Below, piece by piece: positions 24,532 to 33,009 of a DNA stretch of 41,744 bases. The stretch's first letter is position 1. Each line of letters opens with the position of its first letter. The notes under the pieces were generated by a model. That model ran no database searches. It was not told the origin of the DNA and saw only the letters and a program-made list of their open reading frames with translations. The position numbers were made by a program, and so were the translations under genes. The DNA lies in IMG/VR virus record IMGVR_UViG_3300046028_010499, positions 1 through 41,744 of that record, one strand, 5' to 3'. Source of the stretch: a virus.

Positions 24532-25041
24532 ATGAGCCCTACCCCCTCCGGCTACACTACCCAAGAGCAGCGCGCCGCCCGGCGCAAACAAACAGAATGG
24601 GGGCCCGCGAACATCACGCAGCACAAGCGGTGGCTTGTGTACCTTGGCGTTGCTAATCCCCGTCAGAAAGGGGTTATCCAGACGCCGCGGGCGTCATACG
24701 AGCACCGCCTTGTATGGCTGAAGCACAACCCGGGTTGCGTAATCCCCAAGGGGTTCGTCATTCACCACATCGATGAAGACCCGCTCAACAACGTAATTTC
24801 GAATTTGCAGATGATGAGTGTTGCCGAGCACATTGCCCACCACCGCCGCGGCATCTATCAGTGCGACAAGGTCGACGGCTTGCATGTCAAAACCTGCAAA
24901 ATGTGTTCAGTCCTAAAGCCCATGACTGATTTCAAAGTGAACGGGTACAGCCGGACCGGAACTAAGACCTACAAACCTGTTTGTAGCGCGTGCTACAGGG
25001 CCCACTGCAAACCAACCCGTCGGCTAAAGTCCGCAGCATGA
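24532..25041 (+). CDS. HNH endonuclease with zinc ribbon
   Basis: 169 residues from the ATG at 24532 (a TTG at 24517 lies inside the promoter-like module). The HNH core reads VIHHIDEDPLNN (77-88) with His78/His79 and Asn87/88, then MMSVAEHIAHH (94-104). The C-terminus has a CxxC...CxxC zinc ribbon (Cys122, 125, 151, 154). HNH proteins next to terminase genes assist cos cleavage in some HK97-like phages; that role is possible here since it faces the putative cos/iteron region. A homing endonuclease is the alternative. Confidence 0.82.
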   Translation: MSPTPSGYTTQEQRAARRKQTEWGPANITQHKRWLVYLGVANPRQKGVIQTPRASYEHRLVWLKHNPGCVIPKGFVIHHIDEDPLNNVISNLQMMSVAEHIAHHRRGIYQCDKVDGLHVKTCKMCSVLKPMTDFKVNGYSRTGTKTYKPVCSACYRAHCKPTRRLKSAA

Positions 25042-25349
25042 TGACTCCTAGCGGAACACTGAAGTGCATGGATAAGGCCTACTATGCCCATGGCTATGAG
25101 GGTGTTTCTGAGGTGGCGACGGAACAGGTTTTGCTAGGGAATGATGCCGTTGAGTTCATCGGTCAGGACGACCGTTTTGTGTGTGATCGGTTTATCGTGA
25201 GAATCCCAAACTGCTACTTCAACCGCATGGAGAAGGTTGTTTATCTCAACCAAGGGAAAGGGCGCCGGCTGGGCGTAGGCCAACGAGTTGCTGTAGCCTG
25301 GACCCCGCCGTCCAATAAAAGGTCGCATCCTAACGGCATCCCGATCTAG
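25038..25349 (+). CDS. Hypothetical protein (103 aa)
   Basis: The start overlaps the HNH stop (ATGATGA). A beta-rich soluble protein with no recognised family, followed 7 bp later by the next gene. It is part of the transcription unit that starts at module A. Confidence 0.65.
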   Translation: MMTPSGTLKCMDKAYYAHGYEGVSEVATEQVLLGNDAVEFIGQDDRFVCDRFIVRIPNCYFNRMEKVVYLNQGKGRRLGVGQRVAVAWTPPSNKRSHPNGIPI

Positions 25350-25356
25350 TCGGTGA

Positions 25357-25737
25357 ATGAGCAACTTGCAGACATGGAGTGAGGGCGTGTGGCGGGAGGG
25401 CGAGGTCCTCGAAGGCTCAGATTTTTACAGGGTCCGACGCGCCCCGGCAGTCAAACCACTGTCGCTGTTCGTCTGGAACCATCCAGGTGACGACTACCAG
25501 CAGCTGCAGCGAAAAGCCGTCGTTGCTGACCTCGTGAAGTGGCTCAATGAGGGAGTCGAGCCGTCGTGGTTCGGCACGATTCAGCCGGATGAACTCGAAT
25601 CTGCCTTCCGCACGAAGAAGCGCGGGTCGAGGGTCCAAGTTGTCGTGCGTCCGGCGAGCGAAAGCGCGGCAGATGTTGCCGCATCGAACGCGGAGGCGGC
25701 GGAGATTGCGGCCAAAATCAAGCGACGCGAGCGCTGA
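25357..25737 (+). CDS. Hypothetical protein (126 aa)
   Basis: Soluble, with a Trp-rich N-terminus and an Ala/Glu-rich helical C-terminus ending in a basic patch (KIKRRER). No family was recognised. It follows the preceding gene by 7 bp. Confidence 0.6.
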   Translation: MSNLQTWSEGVWREGEVLEGSDFYRVRRAPAVKPLSLFVWNHPGDDYQQLQRKAVVADLVKWLNEGVEPSWFGTIQPDELESAFRTKKRGSRVQVVVRPASESAADVAASNAEAAEIAAKIKRRER

Positions 25738-25754
25738 CGTGCATCTCTGCGTCT

Positions 25755-26093
25755 ATGAACGACGCAATGCACATCCGAACCATCGCGGACTACTGGCCAT
25801 CTGCGCGCGCTGCTGAGATTCAGGCCTTTCACCTCGCCCGCAACCCGGAGATTGTCTGGGCGTTAATCGCGTGCAAAGCGTGGGTGTCGTTGCTGCCGCT
25901 TGCGCTGCTGATTGAGCACGATATGCCGCGGGACTTTGCCCAGACTGACCCGGCGTTGTATCGGACCATACGGAAGGCGTTGACAGAATTGCACGTGCAG
26001 GGGCTTGGAAGCATGACGGCCGCCGCGCTGCTTGCGGAGCTATCTAAGGTGTCACGCGGAAAGTGCGCACAGTGCGGGCCGGGTGGCATCTAA
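25755..26093 (+). CDS. Hypothetical protein (112 aa)
   Basis: A mostly helical protein with a hydrophobic middle (WALIACKAWVSLLPLALLIEH) that could be a membrane or buried helix. The final residues contain a CAQC pair encoded by DNA that overlaps the GTGCGCAC module at 26063. Family unknown. Confidence 0.6.
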   Translation: MNDAMHIRTIADYWPSARAAEIQAFHLARNPEIVWALIACKAWVSLLPLALLIEHDMPRDFAQTDPALYRTIRKALTELHVQGLGSMTAAALLAELSKVSRGKCAQCGPGGI

Positions 26094-26094
26094 G
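26063..26094 (+). promoter_or_regulatory. GTGCGCAC-CATCTAAG promoter-like module, copy B
   Basis: GTGCGCACAGTGCG at 26063-26076 and CATCTAAG at 26087-26094, a 32-bp span identical in geometry to the other copies. It overlaps the end of the preceding gene, and the next ATG is 36 bases on (26130). Confidence 0.75.
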
Positions 26095-26129
26095 GGCACT
26101 GGGCATCCGAAAGGTGTAAGTCCCAGCTA

Positions 26130-26558
26130 ATGACTACCCCTATGCTGCCCAACCAACATCCTGCCGATTATTACATCACAGCCCCGCGTGAAATCGTTGA
26201 ACACTGCTTAGGAACGCTGAATGAGAATCTCCTGCTGCTTGCCAAGGAAAGAGGAGGCGTGCCAGGCGCACCGTGCGATTACTACATTCTTAACCGAGCA
26301 TCTCATCCAATCGGAGGTGGATTCACTCCCGTGTTTTTGGGGTTCCAGAAGGGGAATCCTGCGGATGGGATAAACGGTATCTCGCAAGAGGTGCTCTTGG
26401 CGGTGGTGCTTGACCGGCTGCGCGTCATGCAGGCCGGCGAGTTTTCGTGCGTACATAATGCCTTTGCTGTTGAGCTTCTTAAAGAGGCTCTAGGATGGCT
26501 TCAACAGCGTGAACGCGAAAGGGCTAAGCGCGGCGTCTCTGGGCTGCCGGTTAAGTAA
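26130..26558 (+). CDS. Conserved phage protein of unknown function
   Basis: 142 residues. The C-terminal half has the pattern GxNGxSxExLLxxVxDRL, then xxQAGEF, then a helix ending EALGWLQQRERERAKRGVSG. From memory this pattern recurs in many unrelated phages and prophages as an uncharacterised family. The N-terminal half is a variable alpha/beta part. It is the only gene between modules B and C with a conserved look, and starts the unit driven by module B. Confidence 0.7.
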   Translation: MTTPMLPNQHPADYYITAPREIVEHCLGTLNENLLLLAKERGGVPGAPCDYYILNRASHPIGGGFTPVFLGFQKGNPADGINGISQEVLLAVVLDRLRVMQAGEFSCVHNAFAVELLKEALGWLQQRERERAKRGVSGLPVK

Positions 26559-26588
26559 CCGGAAGCGCTACCCCCTCAAATCCCAAAC

Positions 26589-26807
26589 ATGAAATCAAAG
26601 ACACTAACCCTGTTCCTTGCCAGCGTCACTGACCCGCATGCACGCTGCGACGACCCGATGACGACGCATTACTACATCGCCGCGAGAGACGCATGTGAGG
26701 CTGTTGACTTCGCCAGGGAGTACGCAAGCCCGCCCAGGACGGTGCGTGTCGAGCATGTGCACAACCGCGTCGAAGTGGTCACGGACGCTACCCCGTCGCC
26801 GGCGTGA
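26589..26807 (+). CDS. Small hypothetical protein (72 aa)
   Basis: An alpha/beta protein with a YYIAARDACEAVDFARE helix, unrecognised. The leader is C-rich without a Shine-Dalgarno. The stop overlaps the next GTG start. Confidence 0.6.
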   Translation: MKSKTLTLFLASVTDPHARCDDPMTTHYYIAARDACEAVDFAREYASPPRTVRVEHVHNRVEVVTDATPSPA

Positions 26808-27157
26808 GGGTTGAAACCATTACCACCCCCCACATAACCCCGCTCCAGGTGTGCGGTTCTGCATGGGCGCGCGGAGGTTATGCCGCTGTGCTTGAGGCCG
26901 CGACTCCGATGATTCTGTTGGGGACCCCGGGCGTATTCTACGAAGACGATCACGTTGAGGTCCACGGCGAGATAGGGGAATATCGCGGATACGCGCTCTA
27001 CATTTTCGACGGAACACGGCGCTGGGAGCAAACTGGGCTAAGCAGCGCCGAGTTGCGTCGCCGGCTGAATGAGCTAAAATCCGAACACGTCAAAGCGTGT
27101 CGAGTATTGGAACGACTACGTCGAAGATACGAGCGCGCTACGCCGGCGACGGCGTGA
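26804..27157 (+). CDS. Hypothetical protein (117 aa)
   Basis: A GTG start overlaps the upstream stop (GTGA). An N-terminal beta-rich part is followed by a basic C-terminal helix (ELRRRLNELKSEHVKACRV). No family was recognised. Confidence 0.6.
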   Translation: MRVETITTPHITPLQVCGSAWARGGYAAVLEAATPMILLGTPGVFYEDDHVEVHGEIGEYRGYALYIFDGTRRWEQTGLSSAELRRRLNELKSEHVKACRVLERLRRRYERATPATA

Positions 27158-27223
27158 TGGTTGATTAGTTGGGAGAGTGACCGCTGCTTGACGAACCTCC
27201 GTCCGTCGGCCCAATTTCGGCCA

Positions 27224-27577
27224 ATGGACGAAATCTCGCACCGGGATGAGTGTGACGCCGCGTGGGTGGCGAAAGGCTTCCCTGGGGTGGTAGAATGGTC
27301 AACGCGGGCCATCCTTGCCGGCGTTGAAGGTGTGACCTACCGGCAGGCAGACAACCAGATGCCATTTGACCGGGTGTGCGTCCCTTCAAGCGTTGAGACG
27401 TTGCCGAACGGGGATTGCGTCTACCGATACGCTGTCGAGTTTCACGACATCGGCGACGGCGTGCGGGTCGATTCGTTGGGCGGCGTGACGGACTGGACCC
27501 CACCGCATCTTTCGCGATGCAAACCTGCGTTGACCCCAAAGCCGCGACGGTCAAAGTCCGGAGGAACTCTCGCATGA
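27224..27577 (+). CDS. Hypothetical protein upstream of methyltransferase (117 aa)
   Basis: The ATG at 27224 is chosen; an in-frame TTG at 27161 would add 21 residues. The product is soluble and beta-rich with a basic C-terminal tail. Its last codons contain the good Shine-Dalgarno (GGAGGA, 27560-27565) of the methyltransferase gene, whose ATG overlaps its stop. It is unrecognised, but its coupling to the methyltransferase makes a specificity or control role worth testing. Confidence 0.6.
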   Translation: MDEISHRDECDAAWVAKGFPGVVEWSTRAILAGVEGVTYRQADNQMPFDRVCVPSSVETLPNGDCVYRYAVEFHDIGDGVRVDSLGGVTDWTPPHLSRCKPALTPKPRRSKSGGTLA

Positions 27578-29205
27578 ATCACCTTTTCTACGGCGACAAC
27601 CTAAGCGTGATGCGTGAGCACATTCAGAGCGAGACGGTCGACCTCGTCTACCTGGACCCCCCGTTCAACAGCAAGAGAGACTACAACCTGCTTTTTAAGT
27701 CGCCTGCCGGGCATGAGAGTGACGCGCAGATAACTGCGTTTGAGGACAGCTGGCACTGGGGGCAGCAAGCCGAGAGCGAGTTTGACGAGTTGCTGGGGCA
27801 GCCGAACACGTCGGTTGCGGAGATTATGAGGGCGCTGCGGGCCTTCCTTGGTGAGAACGACCTCATGGCATACCTGACCATGATGGCGAGCCGCCTGCTT
27901 GAATTGCACCGCGTTCTTAAGCCTACGGGGTCGCTCTACCTGCACTGCGATCCTGCCGCCAGTCACTACCTTAAAATCGTCCTAGATGGCGTGTTTGGAC
28001 AGGAGAGCTATCAGAATGAAATCGTGTGGAAGCGCACGACAACGCACAGTGACAGCAAGACGTGGAGCCGAGTCACGGACTCAATCTTCTTCTACACCAA
28101 AAGCAGCGAGTTCGTTTGGAACACTCCACGGGACGAGCATTCAGACGAGTATCTTGAGTCGAAGTACAGGCATGATGATGGCGATGGCCGGGGGCTCTAC
28201 CAGCTCGACAACATGACCAGTCCAAACCCGCGTCCGAACATGATGTACCCATGGAAGGGGTTCCAATACCCGGAGAAGGGGTGGCGGTACTCGAAAGAGA
28301 CCATGGCCAAGTTAGATTTAGAGGGCCGCGTCTGGTATCCAACGACGAAGGATGGCGACCTTGATTTCACGAAGCGCCCTCGATTGAAGCGATACCTAGA
28401 AGAAGGAACGGGCGGCGGCGTGATGGGCACCGTCTGGACTGACATCCCGCCAATCAACTCCCAGGCCCAGGAGCGTCTCGGATACCCGACCCAGAAACCC
28501 CTCGCACTACTTGAGCGCATCATCGAAGCAAGCAGTTCACCGAACGCAGTAGTGCTGGACCCTTTTTGCGGCTGCGGAACCGCCGTGCACGCCTCCCAAA
28601 AGATGGGACGCAAATGGATCGGAATCGACATCACTCACCTGGCAATTTCTTTGATTGAGAAGCGGCTGAAAGACGCCTTTGGGGCGAAGTGCAAGTTTGA
28701 GGTTCACGGCACCCCGAAAGACCTAGACTCCGCTCGGGACCTAGCCGCGCGGGACAAATACCAATTTCAATGGTGGTCCGTTTCGCTCGTTGAGGCGCAA
28801 CCTTTTGGCGGCAAGAAGAAGGGTGCCGACGGCGGTATCGACGGCCTGAAATTTTTCCATGACGTCGATAAGGCCGGCGCCCGGAAGATCGTCGTCAGCG
28901 TCAAGGGTGGGGCGCTCAAGGCGGATGACGTCCGCGCGTTGAACCATGTCAGGGAGCGAGAGAAGGCCGAAATAGCCCTCTTGGTGAGCCTGAACGAGCC
29001 GACCAAGGGAATGACGGGCGACGCGGCCGCAGCGGGCTTCTACGTGTCAGCAAACGGCCGCAAATACCCCAGAGTGCAACTGCTGACGGTCGCTGGGCTG
29101 CTGTCGGGCGCGCAACGTGCCGAGCATCCCGACTACAAGCCTGATTTGACGTTCAAGCGGGCCGCGCGGGAAAGCACGGACACTCAGACGGCGCTTCAGC
29201 TTTAG
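27574..29205 (+). CDS. DNA methyltransferase fused to a nuclease-like domain
   Basis: 543 residues from the ATG at 27574, which has the best Shine-Dalgarno of the early region. The motif order DPPF (28-31, catalytic) before DPFCGCGT (329-336, S-adenosylmethionine binding) is that of beta-class N4-cytosine/N6-adenine methyltransferases. The C-terminal ~150 residues have GADGGIDG (417-424) and, after one strand, VVSVKGG (S442, K444). This is the pattern of Mrr/PD-(D/E)xK-type domains but with Ser where Glu/Gln is usual. Similar methylase-nuclease fusions are, from memory, widespread in bacteria. In a phage it could modify phage DNA against host restriction. Whether the nuclease-like part cuts is unknown. 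Confidence 0.85.
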   Translation: MNHLFYGDNLSVMREHIQSETVDLVYLDPPFNSKRDYNLLFKSPAGHESDAQITAFEDSWHWGQQAESEFDELLGQPNTSVAEIMRALRAFLGENDLMAYLTMMASRLLELHRVLKPTGSLYLHCDPAASHYLKIVLDGVFGQESYQNEIVWKRTTTHSDSKTWSRVTDSIFFYTKSSEFVWNTPRDEHSDEYLESKYRHDDGDGRGLYQLDNMTSPNPRPNMMYPWKGFQYPEKGWRYSKETMAKLDLEGRVWYPTTKDGDLDFTKRPRLKRYLEEGTGGGVMGTVWTDIPPINSQAQERLGYPTQKPLALLERIIEASSSPNAVVLDPFCGCGTAVHASQKMGRKWIGIDITHLAISLIEKRLKDAFGAKCKFEVHGTPKDLDSARDLAARDKYQFQWWSVSLVEAQPFGGKKKGADGGIDGLKFFHDVDKAGARKIVVSVKGGALKADDVRALNHVREREKAEIALLVSLNEPTKGMTGDAAAAGFYVSANGRKYPRVQLLTVAGLLSGAQRAEHPDYKPDLTFKRAARESTDTQTALQL

Positions 29206-29248
29206 GGATAGGCAGGGGGTCCCGGCGGAGTCATCCCGTCGGGCGCAT

Positions 29249-29280
29249 GTGCGCACAGTTGGGGCGACGCGGCATCTAAG
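29249..29280 (+). promoter_or_regulatory. GTGCGCAC-CATCTAAG promoter-like module, copy C
   Basis: GTGCGCACAGTT at 29249-29260 and CATCTAAG at 29273-29280, 32 bp overall. It lies in the 86-bp gap after the methyltransferase gene and 11 bases before the ATG at 29292. Confidence 0.75.
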
Positions 29281-29291
29281 GGTACCCCACC

Positions 29292-29471
29292 ATGAGAACG
29301 ACCCAGCACGACATTGATGAAGGCACCCCGCTCGTTCCGACCGAACAGCCCCGGGTTGATGGACAGCGCTACCGTCTGTCAGGCAAAGACGACGAGAACG
29401 GGCTGCAGCTGTTTATCGCAGATGATGCCGGCCCGTGGAAGCGGATCTACGGCTCAATCGTGGCAGTTTAA
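29292..29471 (+). CDS. Small acidic protein (59 aa)
   Basis: ATG at 29292, TAA at 29469-29471. It directly follows promoter-like module C. The product (MRTTQHDIDEGTPLV start, FIADDAGPWKRIYG near the end) is acidic and probably a small beta fold. No family was recognised. Confidence 0.6.
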   Translation: MRTTQHDIDEGTPLVPTEQPRVDGQRYRLSGKDDENGLQLFIADDAGPWKRIYGSIVAV

Positions 29472-29482
29472 GTGACCAGCTT

Positions 29483-29758
29483 ATGAAAACACTCGGTGAG
29501 ATTCTTACGGCTACGCCCGACCGCCGCATTCGCGGGTTTGAGGGGCAGCCGAGCACGTTCCGTGAACTGCTTGCGTTGCTTGATGTCGTTAACCCGGGCG
29601 TGTCGAAATGCGACGCGGTCTTCATGGACAACATCGATGTGCAGGGGCACGGCATGATTTACATGCTCGATAATCGCTACGGCAGTCGGGCGGTTTGCGG
29701 TGTTAAGCCAGCGCAACGATACGACCGGATGGGGAACCCATTAACTTATGAAAATTAG
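29483..29758 (+). CDS. Hypothetical protein (91 aa)
   Basis: The ATG at 29483 is preferred over an earlier in-frame start that overlaps the preceding gene. A small alpha/beta protein, unrecognised, overlapping the next gene by 11 bases. Confidence 0.6.
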   Translation: MKTLGEILTATPDRRIRGFEGQPSTFRELLALLDVVNPGVSKCDAVFMDNIDVQGHGMIYMLDNRYGSRAVCGVKPAQRYDRMGNPLTYEN

Positions 29759-29999
29759 CGATCTGAAACGCACTAACCCAAAGACCCGACGGATAAAGAA
29801 CTTCGATGTCGCCGGTAAGCTCGTGTCGACGTTTCGAGTCGATATTTTGTTCAATGGAGAAGTCACGATTTCTGCGCGCAAAAAACCGCAAGTGAACGAG
29901 GTTATCGAGGTCGACGGCAAATCCTACGTCATCGTCGCGACCCCGTCCCAAGGGCGCTCGCCGTGGCGCTGCACCGTGTGGGGCATTTCTTACCCATGA
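29748..29999 (+). CDS. Hypothetical protein (83 aa)
   Basis: Basic beta-rich protein (RRIKNFDVAGKLVSTF). It overlaps both neighbours, indicating one translationally coupled unit. Family unknown. Confidence 0.6.
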   Translation: MKISDLKRTNPKTRRIKNFDVAGKLVSTFRVDILFNGEVTISARKKPQVNEVIEVDGKSYVIVATPSQGRSPWRCTVWGISYP

Positions 30000-30454
30000 A
30001 GATTCATCGGATAGACCGCATTCCCGACATGTTCGCGCCGGACAGTGACTGGCCGTATGCGTCGAAAGACCTAGAGGATTACTACCCCGGCCTGGATGGT
30101 GTGATTCCCGATTGCGTTGTCGAGGTCTGGTATTGGTATGGAACCGCTCCTTACGAGGGCGTCGGACATATCATCCTCCTTGATGACGCCGGCCGGTGGT
30201 ATCATCACGATATGGGGCATTGTTCATGTTTCGGACCCCTCGACAAGTTGTCACTGCGCGGCGATGGCCATGCGTCCTACGCAGAGCTGCATAGCACGTT
30301 CAGCGATGCGCTAGCCGAACAGACCATGCTCATTACTACCGAGATAGCACTGACGACTCTAAAAGCGCTTCGTCGCCGTATCCTAGCAACTCCGAGCGAA
30401 TACCGGACAGCTCCCCTTTCCGTTGCGATAAAGGTTCCCGACATTTTGCGCTGA
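29996..30454 (+). CDS. Hypothetical protein (152 aa)
   Basis: The ATG at 29996 overlaps the upstream stop (ATGA). The middle is rich in Trp, Tyr and His (VEVWYWYGTAPYEG, WYHHDMGHCSC). The His/Cys cluster could bind metal. The C-terminal helices contain TLKALRRRI. No family was recognised. Confidence 0.6.
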   Translation: MKIHRIDRIPDMFAPDSDWPYASKDLEDYYPGLDGVIPDCVVEVWYWYGTAPYEGVGHIILLDDAGRWYHHDMGHCSCFGPLDKLSLRGDGHASYAELHSTFSDALAEQTMLITTEIALTTLKALRRRILATPSEYRTAPLSVAIKVPDILR

Positions 30455-30457
30455 CGT

Positions 30458-30489
30458 GTGCGCACAGTGCGTGCGACGGGGCATATAAG
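30458..30489 (+). promoter_or_regulatory. GTGCGCAC-CATATAAG promoter-like module, copy D
   Basis: GTGCGCACAGTGCG at 30458-30471 and CATATAAG at 30482-30489, 32 bp overall. The ATG of the next gene starts four bases later (30494). Confidence 0.75.
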
Positions 30490-30493
30490 TTGT

Positions 30494-30946
30494 ATGAGTC
30501 AAACAACTATCGACCCTGTGAAATCGGTTAAAGTGGCGAAGAAGGCTAGGTTCGTCCCATCGCCGTCGCCGGCTCAATACAAGCGGTATCTGCTGAAGAA
30601 GTCCCTCGCGGAACTGTTCGCTGATTCCGACAAAGACCCGTCGCGCGCGAAGTCGCGGATTGAGAAGCGGGCTACCAGAAAGAAGGCTTTTAACAGCCGT
30701 TGGAACGAGATGGGCGCGGCGGCGCGTGCGGCATACGTTGAAGCCAGGAAGGCTCGCTTCCCCGAGTTTTACGCAGTGGAAACGGATGAGTCCGCTTCGC
30801 TGCATGCGGATATCCAGGCGCTCATTGAGTTGGCGCGCAAGGACCCTGCCGGATTCATGTCGAAAGTCGCGGCGGAACAGCCCCCGGCTTGCGCTGAGCC
30901 GTCCGCGAAGACGGACGACATGGCCCGCGCGGGAGGTGCTGCGTGA
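30494..30946 (+). CDS. Basic helical hypothetical protein (150 aa)
   Basis: Very Lys/Arg/Ala-rich, mostly helical, with a central stretch KSRIEKRATRKKAFNSRWNE that could contact nucleic acid. The C-terminus is Ala/Pro-rich. It directly follows module D with almost no leader and overlaps the next gene by GTGA. Family unknown. Confidence 0.65.
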   Translation: MSQTTIDPVKSVKVAKKARFVPSPSPAQYKRYLLKKSLAELFADSDKDPSRAKSRIEKRATRKKAFNSRWNEMGAAARAAYVEARKARFPEFYAVETDESASLHADIQALIELARKDPAGFMSKVAAEQPPACAEPSAKTDDMARAGGAA

Positions 30947-31221
30947 GCAGCGCTCCAAAAGTCGAACGCGTGCTGACACCCGAGCAGCGCCATGATGCGG
31001 CTCTCTCCGCCATCGTAAGCGCCATCACAGCCCGTGTCGGGCGCGTGCTGGCAGCTGAGCCGGTTTGCGCGGCTGACGACGCACCAGCGGCCTTTGTGGG
31101 CGATTACGAGCAGGTCATGGAGTTCCACAAGCACAACGTAGAGCGCGGGAAGATCGTGCTGCTGTCGTGCAACGCGGCCGGCGACGAATACGCGATCCGC
31201 TACGTCGGCGAAGCCAATTGA
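30943..31221 (+). CDS. Hypothetical protein (92 aa)
   Basis: A GTG start overlaps the upstream stop. An N-terminal Ala-rich helix is followed by a small beta part (IVLLSCNAAGDEYAIRYVG). Unrecognised. Confidence 0.6.
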   Translation: MSSAPKVERVLTPEQRHDAALSAIVSAITARVGRVLAAEPVCAADDAPAAFVGDYEQVMEFHKHNVERGKIVLLSCNAAGDEYAIRYVGEAN

Positions 31222-31225
31222 TTCC

Positions 31226-31453
31226 ATGAAAAACAAACCACCCCTGAAGGATTTCGGACCCAACCCGAAGCACAACAAACACGCGCGACGGACTCGACTG
31301 CGCGCCCAGCCGGGCGACTTCGTGCGCAACCCCAACGACCATGCGACACTCGTAATTTCACAGAGCCCGTTTTCCCGCAACCGCAGCAAGTACCAACCCC
31401 GTCCGTCCGTGACGATGGGAGACGTGCTCACAATCAATCTCACGCTGCCGTGA
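31226..31453 (+). CDS. Small basic hypothetical protein (75 aa)
   Basis: Strongly basic N-terminal half (KHNKHARRTRLRAQ), probably disordered; possibly nucleic-acid binding. The stop overlaps the next GTG start. Confidence 0.55.
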   Translation: MKNKPPLKDFGPNPKHNKHARRTRLRAQPGDFVRNPNDHATLVISQSPFSRNRSKYQPRPSVTMGDVLTINLTLP

Positions 31454-31656
31454 CCTACGCACAGCGATACCTCATCGGACTCACCGTTGTAGCCGACGGC
31501 GCCGGATTCGCCTTCGTGGCGGCCTTCGGAGGCGGTCTGACGATGGGCATGCGTGTCGCCGCGTCGGTTATGCTTCTCAACTACCTCGTGCGCTGGACTC
31601 GATTCCGAATCCGACTCTGGCGCTACGTCCAATTTATCAAGTCGTTCAGACACTAA
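31450..31656 (+). CDS. Small membrane protein (68 aa)
   Basis: A GTG start at 31450 (GTGA overlap). The product has two hydrophobic stretches (LIGLTVVADGAGFAFVAAF and MRVAASVMLLNYLV) and a basic C-terminus (RFRIRLWRYVQFIK), typical of a small inner-membrane protein. Function unknown; superinfection exclusion is one possibility for early phage membrane proteins. Confidence 0.55.
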   Translation: MTYAQRYLIGLTVVADGAGFAFVAAFGGGLTMGMRVAASVMLLNYLVRWTRFRIRLWRYVQFIKSFRH

Positions 31657-31745
31657 CTTTCTCCGCAGCAATACTGTCCGGGGAGAACCCGGAAGAGGCT
31701 TTGTTGTAGCCCATATAAACAGCTGGCGGAGACCTATTTAATACC

Positions 31746-32345
31746 ATGACCCCGGACAAGACCACCCAACTGACTCTCGAGTTTGTCGAGATTACGAACG
31801 AGAACGCGCTGGGACTGATTAACGCAGCCCGCGCCCAGGAGCGCGTCGGCAAGGCTGACTCGACAACCCACGTCCAAAACGCCGCACGGGCGCGTTTGAT
31901 GGTTGGCCGTGTGCTCAGCCACATTCGCGACACCCAGGGCACCGCGCGGCTTCGCCGGGCCGTCGAAGAGGCAAACATCCCGGACGCCGCAGGCTACATG
32001 GATATGTGGGAGCGCAGGTCGCAGATCGTGCCGATGCTGAGTGAGCCAAACTTCCTCCTGAGCATCGAACGTCTCGTCCCAAAACCCCGCGCGCAGCGCG
32101 CTGACCACTCGTCCGACGCAGTTGTCTTGATGCGTGCGAGCGCTGACGAGCGTGCGCGTGGAATGCCGCTAGTCGACATGACGGAGCAGCTCGAATTGCG
32201 CCGGTCCAACCTCATCGCGGCCTGCCGTGCAGACTGTAAGTCCATCTTGGACTTCGCGTGGGCAATCGACCGAGGCGAGACCCCCTCGGCGGATGAATAT
32301 GCAATCATGCAGCGCATCCTGTCCGACATCTCAACCGCCAGCTAA
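31746..32345 (+). CDS. Hypothetical helical protein (199 aa)
   Basis: Mostly helical and charged. It contains ARARLMVGRVLSHIRDTQG around residues 48-66 and a C-terminal helix pair. No family was recognised. It follows an 89-bp gap with a CATATAAA element (31712-31719) that lacks the upstream palindrome, so it may have its own promoter. Confidence 0.6.
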   Translation: MTPDKTTQLTLEFVEITNENALGLINAARAQERVGKADSTTHVQNAARARLMVGRVLSHIRDTQGTARLRRAVEEANIPDAAGYMDMWERRSQIVPMLSEPNFLLSIERLVPKPRAQRADHSSDAVVLMRASADERARGMPLVDMTEQLELRRSNLIAACRADCKSILDFAWAIDRGETPSADEYAIMQRILSDISTAS

Positions 32346-32350
32346 AACCC

Positions 32351-32989
32351 ATGAATACCCCCGATACCACATCTAAGAAAGACTTCCTGAAACAAGGCGT
32401 CTACGTCATCGCCTCCGGACATCACGGCCAAGTCGAAATCGTAGATGCGAAGTTCTGCGCAGGTGTTAATCCGCGACTCAATTTACACGCGTTCTACGAA
32501 AGGGGAGTCTTCGGCAATGGGATGCGCCGCTATTACGTGGCATCTGACATGATTGAACACTTCCCGAGTGTTAGTATGGCAGAGGCGGTAGCGGTCTTCG
32601 ATGAGCCTCACCCGTCCTTAGCCTCCAGTCTTTGGGGCGCGAGCTTCGGTATCCCCTACAAGGACGGCGTCCGCGTCGAGGGAAGCCCTGAGGGGTATGA
32701 CGGCAGCGATAGTAGCGGCTGCCCTGGCGCGGATGGGACAGTTGGTGTCGCTGGGCATCCTGTCGGTGCTACGGGCGTTAACGGCCCTGATAGCGCGAAG
32801 TCCGAGGGCTGGGATGGTCCCGTCGGTATCAACGGACGTGATGACGTGGAGGGGCTTGGAGCGCCGGCAAACATCAACGGCCATGAGGGGACGTCCGCGA
32901 TCCATCTCAATGCTGGTCATCCGACGGTCCGCATCACCGACCCGCGCAAAACGGCGGTGTTCTCGTTTGAAGCCCCGAAGTCGCAGTGA
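32351..32989 (+). CDS. Early protein with degenerate collagen-like segment
   Basis: 212 residues. The first ~110 form a folded-looking alpha/beta domain (VYVIASGHHGQVEIV). Residues ~118-180 show Gly at nearly every third position (GYDGSDSSGCPGADG, VAGHPVGATGVNGP), a degraded collagen-like pattern. The C-terminal ~30 residues are beta-like. Collagen-like segments are expected in fibres (as at 6887), so one in the early operon is unusual. There is a C-rich leader and no Shine-Dalgarno. Confidence 0.65.
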   Translation: MNTPDTTSKKDFLKQGVYVIASGHHGQVEIVDAKFCAGVNPRLNLHAFYERGVFGNGMRRYYVASDMIEHFPSVSMAEAVAVFDEPHPSLASSLWGASFGIPYKDGVRVEGSPEGYDGSDSSGCPGADGTVGVAGHPVGATGVNGPDSAKSEGWDGPVGINGRDDVEGLGAPANINGHEGTSAIHLNAGHPTVRITDPRKTAVFSFEAPKSQ

Positions 32990-33009
32990 CCCTGCACCCA
33001 TTTAACCCC

